This document shows, piece by piece, positions 1 through 6,133 of a stretch of 30,172 nt of DNA (the stretch's first letter is position 1; the number at the start of each line of letters is the position of its first letter). Source of the DNA: a virus; IMG/VR virus record IMGVR_UViG_3300021085_000139, positions 1 through 30,172 of that record; one strand, written 5' to 3'. The notes under the pieces were generated by a model. The model searched no databases, was not told the DNA's origin, and saw only the letters and a list, made by a program, of their open reading frames with translations. The position numbers were made by a program, and so were the translations under genes.

Positions 1-43
1 CGTGTTGTATAGCTGTTTTTAACATCTCATTTCTAAGTTTCAT
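1..43 (-). CDS. 5' end of a conserved phage protein, cut by the window edge
   Basis: An ATG at 43-41 opens a frame that stays open to the left edge, giving 14 residues that begin MKLRNEMLKTAIQH. A purine-rich GAAAGA stands upstream of the ATG. I recall a small conserved hypothetical of T4-like marine phages that begins MKLR..ML.AA..H, so this is probably its N-terminus. The fragment is too short to prove this. The next 187 nt upstream (44-230) hold no open frame that I can support. Confidence 0.45.
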   Translation of the reverse strand, partial: MKLRNEMLKTAIQH

Positions 44-230
44 TTATATATCTTTCTTTTTTATTCTGTCTATTTGTATTTCCGATTACAACTTGTTACA
101 GTTGGGCGTCCTGTGCCTCTCTCTCGTTTGTCTTTTTATTTATTATATTTTATGTGTCCTGTACTTTGTCCTTTGATTACCTAACCTAGGGCGTATTCGT
201 GCTGTAAAGTTAGCAAACTATTCTTGTTAA
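44..230. other. gene-free spacer between tRNA-Thr and the left-edge gene
   Basis: No convincing open frame is visible on either strand. Read on the minus strand, it holds purine-rich stretches, three related AGGAC words (AAAGGACA, ACAGGACACA, ACAGGACG) and one AATAAATA near 139-146, which is one base off the late-promoter consensus. It could be a leader for the gene starting at 43 or hold a small RNA. I see no clear hairpin with a T-run. Confidence 0.35.
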
Positions 231-306
231 TGGTGCCGGCAGAATGATTTGAACACTCGACCTCCTGATTACAAATCAGATGCTCTACCAACTGAGCTAT
301 ACCGGC
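231..306 (-). tRNA. tRNA-Thr (anticodon UGU), CCA encoded
   Basis: Read on the minus strand, this is a 76-nt cloverleaf. The 7-bp acceptor is GCCGGTA paired with TGCCGGC (one T-G wobble). A D-arm contains AGCTCAGTTGGTAGAGC, the anticodon loop is TTTGTAA with anticodon TGT, and the T-arm contains GTTCAAATC. The discriminator is A and a genomically encoded CCA follows (231-233). The anticodon reads ACA and related Thr codons, which suit an AT-rich phage. A late-type CATAAATA element sits 20 nt upstream. Confidence 0.95.
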
Positions 307-325
307 ATATTATTAACTACTATGT

Positions 326-333
326 TATTTATG
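326..333 (-). promoter_or_regulatory. late-type promoter CATAAATA before tRNA-Thr
   Basis: CATAAATA on the minus strand matches the T4 late -10 element (TATAAATA) at 7 of 8 bases. It overlaps the stop codon (329-331) of the 57-residue gene, an arrangement also seen at 9734-9741 and 15537-15544. It would start RNA about 15 nt before tRNA-Thr. Confidence 0.5.
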
Positions 334-502
334 CAGATACTATTTGTTCGTGTACTTTTTCAACATTTTTTAGTACATCTGGACCAAGTGAATCTTCATT
401 TACAGTCATAGTAGTAAACGGCTCTTCCCAACCTTCTTCAGTAGCCAAGTCTTTTATATATGAATTAAAGACTGCATCTTTATCATAATAATCGTGACCC
501 AT
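329..502 (-). CDS. small conserved-type hypothetical protein, 57 aa
   Basis: The frame runs from ATG (502-500) to TAA (331-329) and encodes 57 residues starting MGHDYYDKDAVF. The protein is acidic, with no membrane segment or cysteine, and its C-terminal half (about 37-55) looks helical. I do not recognise it. Its ATG shares one base with the stop of the gene before (TAATG, 504-500), a coupling junction used at least four more times in this window. That makes it a real gene although it is short. It closes the small early unit that starts at the promoter 845-873. Confidence 0.75.
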   Translation of the reverse strand: MGHDYYDKDAVFNSYIKDLATEEGWEEPFTTMTVNEDSLGPDVLKNVEKVHEQIVSA

Positions 503-783
503 TACTGTAGTTCGGGGAACATTTGTTTTATGTAATTTCTTACGATAACTTTAGTGTCATTATCAACTGATTCAATAGAAACTGATCTAATACCTTTTTC
601 TTTAACTTCATTTTTTGCTAATTGTAACAATTCGCGTTTATTAAGTTTTTGTATCTGTGTCAAATTAACTGCATTATGCGTAAGAGCACTTAATACATAA
701 TTACCAACATCAAGTTCACTCATTGGAACTTCAATCTTGGCTTTAATTCGCTTTATCCCATCCTTATATTCTGTTGCTCTCAT
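502..783 (-). CDS. hypothetical protein, 93 aa, first gene of an early unit
   Basis: Encodes a 93-residue, lysine- and glutamate-rich soluble protein starting MRATEYKDGIKR. It looks like mixed alpha/beta: a beta-type stretch (KAKIEVPM), a helix-rich centre with KRELLQLAKNEVKE, and a final beta/helix segment ending FPELQ. No known motif is seen. It is the first full gene after a near-consensus sigma70 promoter (845-873), so early expression is likely. A four-codon ATG-GTA-AAA-AAA-TGA frame ends on the start codon as an ATGA overlap (794-780), which may help ribosome loading or may be chance. Confidence 0.8.
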   Translation of the reverse strand: MRATEYKDGIKRIKAKIEVPMSELDVGNYVLSALTHNAVNLTQIQKLNKRELLQLAKNEVKEKGIRSVSIESVDNDTKVIVRNYIKQMFPELQ

Positions 784-844
784 TTTTTTACCATATTAAT
801 GTGTTTAATTGTTTTATAATAAGGTTTTACGCTTATTAAGTACT

Positions 845-873
845 AATATACTAGTAAGATGCGGTTTTGTCAA
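845..873 (-). promoter_or_regulatory. sigma70-type early promoter
   Basis: The minus strand has TTGACA (873-868), a 17-nt spacer and TATATT (850-845). The -35 is perfect and the spacing optimal. It lies in the 114-nt gap before the 93-residue gene and is the only promoter-like signal there. The spacer contains TCTTAC next to the -10, a half-site shared with the promoters at 27415 and 28656. Confidence 0.85.
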
Positions 874-897
874 CCGAAATGTCTTATTTTTTGCAAT

Positions 898-2442
898 TTA
901 TGATGCTGATAAGACATTACTGCTATTAAAGGGGGTGTATAGCAGTTTATTAGGGGCATTTAGCAACGATCTGTTGTCAGCATAGTCAATACCCGAATTA
1001 GTAGTGTATAACACGTTATTTGACGCTAAATTCGTTAATTTTAACTGTAATTGTGCTGGTGTTAGGTATGGATTTAGTTGTAAAACAGTTGCTCCTAATC
1101 CACATACTTGTGGACTAGCCATGCTAGTACCTGATATACTTCCTTGCTTAAATGATGAATTTAGATAATAAGTAGAATCATTATGTCTATTGGTATTGCT
1201 AAATGAACTTCTAATATTACTTCCTGGAGCAAATAATGTAACACCAGGACCTTTTGTAGTAAAACTACTAATTTGATCAGTTCCAGAAGAAGTTGTTGAA
1301 TCAATACTACCTACCATCATTGCATTATCGCTATAAGGCGAACTGCCTCTGTGATAGTAACGTGTACTATTCCAACGATTATCGTAATCAAGTCCACCAA
1401 CAACATCTGCTTTAAAACGATTGTTACCAGCGGCAATACAAACATGTACACCGGCTGCAATAAGTTCTTCTACGTCTGAATCTACACTTGATACTCTTAC
1501 TGGATATCTGTAACCAACTCCGGCAAAATATGGATACAATCCATATGTACTAGCCATATGTGTATTAGGTGAGCTAGAAAAATTAGAATCATTACCAGAA
1601 CTATAAGTTGTACCTCTGTAAACAATACTTGTAATCCCTGATACTCCACCACTATATCCCCAACTCATATTAACTATAGTTGGTCTTTTAAATCCTGTAT
1701 TTGGATCAATTGGTTTATTATTATGCCATTCTTTAATTACATCAAAACAATTTGATATACTTATTCCTGTACCACTATCACCGCTTCCTTCTAGTCCACC
1801 TACTTTAACTGAATAAATTCTGGCATTTTTTGCCCAACCATAAGTTAGGCCAGCTGCCGTTCCGGCAACGTGTGTTCCATGTCCGTCATAATCTCTATAA
1901 TGATTTGAACTTTGTGTTCCACTTAATCCACTCTCTGTATACCAATTTATTTGCTGAACTCTACTATTACCATCTTCATCATTAAATTCTGGATGATCTA
2001 CTTGTAGTCCACTGTCTTGTATAACAACATCTACGCCTTCGCCATCTAATGTATATGTAAAGTCTCCTCCTGGATCAGAATTACTTGAGCCGTATGGATT
2101 TGCATTTTCAATACATCTACGCATACCCCAATTAAGTTGACTTCCGCTATCAGATGTAGTTTTTGTAAAGTCTCCGGATTGAGATGCAAAAAGTCCAATT
2201 TCAATATCATCTCGTTGATCGGGTGGTATTTCTACATCACGTACTCTAGGATCATTTTTTAGTTGTTCTGCTTCTTCGTCTGTTAGTGAATAGTGTGTAC
2301 TTCGTTGACTACCTGTCCTAGGATTTGCTATATCAACAGTTCTGTCTGGAATAACACCTGCACCTGTATTACTAATCATTTCCTGATTAAATTGATCAAA
2401 ATCAATATCAGGATTTAATATAACAATGTATTCTTTTTCCAT
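898..2442 (-). CDS. subtilisin-like serine protease (S8 family), virion-associated candidate
   Basis: A 514-residue protein if translation starts at the ATG 2442-2440. An in-frame ATG six codons earlier (2460) also exists, but the inner ATG shares a base with the upstream stop (TAATG) and has GGTGGA 9 nt before it, so I prefer it. Numbered from the outer ATG, the S8 triad is complete: Asp149 in DSG, His194 in HGTHVAGT, Ser446 in SGTSMASP, with the oxyanion Asn346 in AAGNN. Residues 1-110 form an N-terminal extension that may act as propeptide or virion anchor. No signal peptide is visible. It is the last gene of a late operon, directly after a fibre-like protein, which suggests a structural or processing protease rather than a host-takeover factor. 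The family is certain; the role is inferred. Confidence 0.93.
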   Translation of the reverse strand: MEKEYIVILNPDIDFDQFNQEMISNTGAGVIPDRTVDIANPRTGSQRSTHYSLTDEEAEQLKNDPRVRDVEIPPDQRDDIEIGLFASQSGDFTKTTSDSGSQLNWGMRRCIENANPYGSSNSDPGGDFTYTLDGEGVDVVIQDSGLQVDHPEFNDEDGNSRVQQINWYTESGLSGTQSSNHYRDYDGHGTHVAGTAAGLTYGWAKNARIYSVKVGGLEGSGDSGTGISISNCFDVIKEWHNNKPIDPNTGFKRPTIVNMSWGYSGGVSGITSIVYRGTTYSSGNDSNFSSSPNTHMASTYGLYPYFAGVGYRYPVRVSSVDSDVEELIAAGVHVCIAAGNNRFKADVVGGLDYDNRWNSTRYYHRGSSPYSDNAMMVGSIDSTTSSGTDQISSFTTKGPGVTLFAPGSNIRSSFSNTNRHNDSTYYLNSSFKQGSISGTSMASPQVCGLGATVLQLNPYLTPAQLQLKLTNLASNNVLYTTNSGIDYADNRSLLNAPNKLLYTPFNSSNVLSAS

Positions 2443-4160
2443 TAATGCAAGTCCACCCATACGCTGTTAGCATACCCTTGGAACTTGTTGTCTGTTGTGT
2501 TATAAATCATATCACCATTTTCTGGCAATGAAATTGCATTACGTTCTGTTGTTGTCATGTTAGCAAGTTTAAACGGAGTAGTTCCTGTTACTTTTACTCT
2601 ATCTGTAGCAGTTAATGATAAATCATTTCCACTTGCGAGTGTTATACTACCAGTTCCTGTTACTGTAAAGTTTGTTGTGGTAAGATTCGTAAATGTTGCG
2701 TTTGCAGGTAATCCACCTCCACTTTGCAATGCAGTAATGGCTGCCGTATTAGTTGCAATGTCTGATGTATTAGTTGCGATATCAGAAGTGTTAGTTACAA
2801 TGTTATTTGTGTTAGTTGTAATTAAAGCTGAATTTGTATCGATGTCTGCTCGAAGTACAGCATCAGCTGATGTAAATTCACTACGAATTGCTGCTCTATC
2901 TGTTGTTGCAGTTGTATCTGCTAAATTAAATGCAGTAGTAACGGCTGCATCTGCCGCCTGCATTTGTGCAGTAGTAGAATATGCACTTAGATCAACAGTA
3001 CCGCTACTAGTTGTTGTTGTAGTAGTTCCGCCACTTCCTAAGTTTGTTGTAGTTGCTGGTGGACTAGTTAAAACTACTCCACTTTCTGCTAGTCCTGTAA
3101 CACCTGGTTGTATTGTATTTAATTTTTCTGCACCTGTACTAGATTGTTGTACTGTTTGTATTGTACGTTCTGTGTAGCCAGTTATTCTATTACAGTGATC
3201 GTATACTGGTTCTCTTTCTGCTAAAGGTACAGTTAGGTCACCATTGTTTTGTAATTTTGCTAATATTTCTGGCTCTAGTAAATAATAAAAAATATCATTA
3301 CCAGCTGCATCTACTGGATAGCCTTTTAAACTATTATACAATGATTGTATAGTACTTGCATACTGTTGACTTTTTGATAATGTTAAGTTTGGATCTACTG
3401 CCATACCAACGCTAGTGTTTACTCTGTCGTTTGGTGCAAACATACTACCACCAGTACCTTGTGTACCTGCGAAATTATTTTCAAACTCTATAAGATTTTC
3501 TATATCTGTTTTGAATGCTTTTAAATCGTTAGTAATACTTTGTTTTAATGCTTCTGGCATTCCAAGAAGATTATTAAAATTATTACCTAATTGTTTTAAT
3601 AATCCACCTGTAAATAAATCTGGACTAAAGTTCCCATCAGTGCCAATACATCCACCTATATCACTGTCAGCCATAGTACCTAATGTGTCTAGTATATCTT
3701 TACCAGCACCTAAGAAACTACCCATTGAATCTTTTAGTACATTTGGGATAGCACGTGGTATTACTGGTGTTCCACAAAAATTAATCATGTTAGCAATCGC
3801 GGCAAATTCTGCCACCGCGGCATTTAGTCTGCCTAATGCATTATCAATATTAGTGTGAGCAATAAATTCATCAAGAGCTTTTTCAGCCTCTTCTAATGCT
3901 CCTTTTAATTCTTCTAAACCTGCAGGTATCTCAGGTATTAGTCTACCTATATTAACCTTTAAACATATTTGCAAATTTGGGAGTTTTATACCGTTTCCGG
4001 CTAATAGGCTACAAATGATTTCTTTCAAGCTGTATGCTTGTGTTTGAGGGGTTACAGTGCCTGATTCTGGATCTACATCAAACTTACCAGTAGGTATATC
4101 TACCTTAGTTGAGTTAAGATAATCACTAGCATCTTTTAAATCATTTACAAAATCACTCAT
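2442..4160 (-). CDS. tail-fibre-like virion structural protein
   Basis: A 572-residue protein. Residues 1-300 are a mostly helical domain with several cysteines. About 366-390 is a Thr/Ser/Gly-rich linker. About 391-478 is coiled-coil-like, with repeats of the type TNTSDIATNT that are typical of trimeric fibre shafts. From 485 to 530 it is beta-rich. The end (about 536-572) has the TTTERNAISLPENGDMIYNT-type motif found at the C-terminus of many phage fibre proteins. It sits between the PAAR spike tip and the subtilase in one late transcript, so a baseplate or fibre adhesin is likely. The start has a good Shine-Dalgarno (AGGA) supplied by the last codons of the upstream gene. Which T4 fibre gene, if any, it replaces cannot be told. 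Confidence 0.85.
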   Translation of the reverse strand: MSDFVNDLKDASDYLNSTKVDIPTGKFDVDPESGTVTPQTQAYSLKEIICSLLAGNGIKLPNLQICLKVNIGRLIPEIPAGLEELKGALEEAEKALDEFIAHTNIDNALGRLNAAVAEFAAIANMINFCGTPVIPRAIPNVLKDSMGSFLGAGKDILDTLGTMADSDIGGCIGTDGNFSPDLFTGGLLKQLGNNFNNLLGMPEALKQSITNDLKAFKTDIENLIEFENNFAGTQGTGGSMFAPNDRVNTSVGMAVDPNLTLSKSQQYASTIQSLYNSLKGYPVDAAGNDIFYYLLEPEILAKLQNNGDLTVPLAEREPVYDHCNRITGYTERTIQTVQQSSTGAEKLNTIQPGVTGLAESGVVLTSPPATTTNLGSGGTTTTTTSSGTVDLSAYSTTAQMQAADAAVTTAFNLADTTATTDRAAIRSEFTSADAVLRADIDTNSALITTNTNNIVTNTSDIATNTSDIATNTAAITALQSGGGLPANATFTNLTTTNFTVTGTGSITLASGNDLSLTATDRVKVTGTTPFKLANMTTTERNAISLPENGDMIYNTTDNKFQGYANSVWVDLH

Positions 4161-4161
4161 G

Positions 4162-4452
4162 TTACTGTCCTATATGCACATTTGGACTACCCGAAGTTGA
4201 CTTCGGATTACAATGAGCTCCGCCCGGTAGTGGGCATTTATTATCTGGAGCTGCACTATTGCCAACAATTACCACTAATTTATTGCCAACATATACATTC
4301 TTGCATGCGGCATTTAGTTCACCACCGCCATGACTATTTGGATCACTATCAACACTGATTGGCTGATTATTTACATACACGTTTTTATGTGCGGATGCAT
4401 TTGTACTTGCACCACAACTACGTGAGTCTCCGTTTCTATGTACCTGAGGCAA
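4162..4452 (-). CDS. PAAR-repeat spike-tip protein (T4 gp5.4-like)
   Basis: A 96-residue protein starting MPQVHRNGDSRSCGAST and ending GSPNVHIGQ. This is the pattern of phage PAAR proteins that cap the central tail spike. Two internal repeats are visible (KNVYVNNQPI near 23 and KNVYVGNKLV near 51). His and Cys residues (H5, C13, H41, C50, C73, H79, C81) are placed to bind the metal of the cone tip. The start codon is TTG (4452-4450), preceded by AGGA. The family N-terminus M-P-x-V-H-R supports it, since no ATG lies nearby in frame. It overlaps the upstream gene by 17 nt and is followed after 1 nt by the fibre-like gene. Confidence 0.88.
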   Translation of the reverse strand: MPQVHRNGDSRSCGASTNASAHKNVYVNNQPISVDSDPNSHGGGELNAACKNVYVGNKLVVIVGNSAAPDNKCPLPGGAHCNPKSTSGSPNVHIGQ

Positions 4453-4735
4453 TTGCTATTCCTGTGCTTTGTTTAATATACATATCAGCGGCATCTTTTG
4501 CCGATTTAACTATGCATATAACATTATTTATCTTTAATTGTACTTTGGTATCAGGCGAAATAGTAAACATATATGGTGCTAATGCCATTCCATTCTGTGC
4601 CGCAATTAAGATATAAGGTTTAACAATTGTAATAACTTCGCCATTTTCATCTTCAAAACGTGCAATCATTTCTTCACCTGACGAAAGTTTGATACTGATT
4701 ATATCACCCGTTTTGTATTGTGATTCTACTAACAT
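4436..4735 (-). CDS. conserved hypothetical, possible Sm-like fold
   Basis: A 99-residue protein starting MLVESQYKTGDIISIKLSSG. The pattern GDxIsIKLSSGEEMIARFE followed by a VKPYIL strand resembles Sm/Hfq-like small beta-barrels and a family of small proteins I recall from T4-like marine phages. The rest has no catalytic motif. It lies between glutaredoxin and the PAAR tip, 10 nt from the former and overlapping the latter. Its job is unknown. The position could reflect either the nucleotide-metabolism side or the baseplate side of the operon. Confidence 0.75.
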   Translation of the reverse strand: MLVESQYKTGDIISIKLSSGEEMIARFEDENGEVITIVKPYILIAAQNGMALAPYMFTISPDTKVQLKINNVICIVKSAKDAADMYIKQSTGIAIASGT

Positions 4736-4745
4736 ATATTATCCT

Positions 4746-4997
4746 TTATAGTGTGTCGCCAGTACCTGTGTAATTTGTATCTTCAATGTACTTGACTAAT
4801 TGATCGTACCCACCTATTTTGTTGCCACTGACAACAATCTGTGGGAATGTTCTGGCAGTTGGAAATTCCTCTACCATAACTTCTCTTGTAAAATCTTTGT
4901 CTAACTGTTTGTATTCAAAATCTAATCCTCTAGATTCACATAATCTTTTAGCAGCATCACAGTAACCGCATTGTGTTTTTCCATAAATTGTAATCAT
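4746..4997 (-). CDS. grx: glutaredoxin
   Basis: An 83-residue thioredoxin-fold protein of normal glutaredoxin length. It has the redox motif CGYC at 10-13, the cis-proline segment TFPQIVV near 50-56 and the GGYDQL motif near 62-67. It would supply electrons to the phage ribonucleotide reductase encoded just upstream, equivalent to T4 NrdC in role. Its ATG overlaps the nrdB stop as ATGA (4997-4994), so synthesis is probably coupled to NrdB. Confidence 0.95.
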   Translation of the reverse strand: MITIYGKTQCGYCDAAKRLCESRGLDFEYKQLDKDFTREVMVEEFPTARTFPQIVVSGNKIGGYDQLVKYIEDTNYTGTGDTL

Positions 4998-6121
4998 AAA
5001 CTCATCCCCGAAAATGTATCTTCTGATACGTCTTTTTTAACACCACCAATAATATAAGAACTAATCTCTGTTTCTTGTGGTGCTACTTGTACTTCTGCTC
5101 CACTGATCCATTTTTGTGTCCATGGCAGTGGGTTGGCTTGTGATGTTGTATATGGACATTTCATTCCTAATGCAGTCATACGTTTACAACAAATCCATTC
5201 AATGTAATCGCTTAATAATTGTGCATTTAGACCAATCATTGATCCATCCTTAAACAAATACTCAGCCCATTCTTTTTCTTGTTCAACTGCGTCTACAAAC
5301 ATTTTTGTTACTTCGTCTTTACATTCTTCTGCAATTTTTAGGAAGTCTGGGTCTTCTTTTGTTAATACTTTTGATAGCAAGTATTGTGTGCTTGCTAAGT
5401 GTACGTTTTCATCACGTGCAATAAATTTAATAATTTTTGCATTACCTTCCATCTTCTTAAGTTCTGCAAATGCCCAAGAGCAAGCAAAACTCACATAGAA
5501 GCGAATTCCTTCTAAAATGTTAACACTATTTAATGTTAACCAAATTTTCTTTTTTAATTCATATTCATCTACTTCAATTGTTTTACCATTTACTTTATGC
5601 TTACCTGTTCCTAGTAAATTATAATAACTTGTTAGTTCAATTAACTCATCATAGTATTTTGAAATATCATCACCACATTCTGTAATTTCTTTACTATCAG
5701 TTAATTCGTCAAATACAATAGTAGGATTAGAATAAATGTTACGAATAATATGTGTATAACTACGAGAATGGATTGTTTCACTAAATGTCCAAGTCATAAT
5801 CCAATTTTCTAATTCTGGTAAACTAACTATAGGACCAAATGCTTCTACTGGTGCTCTGCCCTGAACACTATCTAGTAGGATTTGTCTTTTTAGATTACTT
5901 GTAAAAATATGTTGTTCATGCTCAGTAAGATTTTTAAAGTCTTGTGAATCTTTACTAACATCAACTTCTTCTGGTCTCCAAAAGAAACCTAATTGTTTAT
6001 CAGTTAATTTATCAAATTGTTTATACTTTACAGTATCGTATCTTTGAAAACCAAGTCGGCCATCTAAGAATGAGTTTGCTTCTGTATGATATTTGTCATT
6101 TTTGGTATTTAAAATTGTCAT
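4994..6121 (-). CDS. nrdB: class Ia ribonucleotide reductase, beta subunit
   Basis: A 375-residue R2 protein that houses the di-iron site and tyrosyl radical used by NrdA to reduce ribonucleotides. All key residues are present at the same numbers as in E. coli NrdB: Asp84 (LLDSVQGR), Glu115 and His118 (SETIHSRSYTH), radical Tyr122, Glu204 (NILEG), Glu238 and His241 (ARDENVH). It is therefore a normal Ia enzyme, not a Tyr-less or Mn-type variant as far as ligands show. It lies 12 nt after nrdA and overlaps grx by 4 nt. Confidence 0.98.
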   Translation of the reverse strand: MTILNTKNDKYHTEANSFLDGRLGFQRYDTVKYKQFDKLTDKQLGFFWRPEEVDVSKDSQDFKNLTEHEQHIFTSNLKRQILLDSVQGRAPVEAFGPIVSLPELENWIMTWTFSETIHSRSYTHIIRNIYSNPTIVFDELTDSKEITECGDDISKYYDELIELTSYYNLLGTGKHKVNGKTIEVDEYELKKKIWLTLNSVNILEGIRFYVSFACSWAFAELKKMEGNAKIIKFIARDENVHLASTQYLLSKVLTKEDPDFLKIAEECKDEVTKMFVDAVEQEKEWAEYLFKDGSMIGLNAQLLSDYIEWICCKRMTALGMKCPYTTSQANPLPWTQKWISGAEVQVAPQETEISSYIIGGVKKDVSEDTFSGMSL

Positions 6122-6133
6122 TCATATGTTTCC

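Noticed and set aside
780-794. Four-codon frame ATG-GTA-AAA-AAA-TGA overlapping the start of the 93-residue gene
   Set aside because: Too short and A-rich to separate from chance; recorded only as a possible coupling element.
2700-2830. Short tandem repeats that could suggest a CRISPR or satellite array
   Set aside because: They are codons for the TNTSDIATNT-type coiled-coil repeats of the fibre shaft, with no spacer structure.
2557-3177. Long plus-strand open frame of 206 codons opposite the fibre-like gene
   Set aside because: It is Val/Ala-rich, has no ribosome site, and is the mirror of the Thr/Ala/Asn-rich repeats of the minus-strand gene.
3415-3858. Plus-strand open frame of 147 codons
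   Set aside because: Lies wholly inside the fibre-like gene, composition is that of a reverse-strand shadow, no promoter or start signal.
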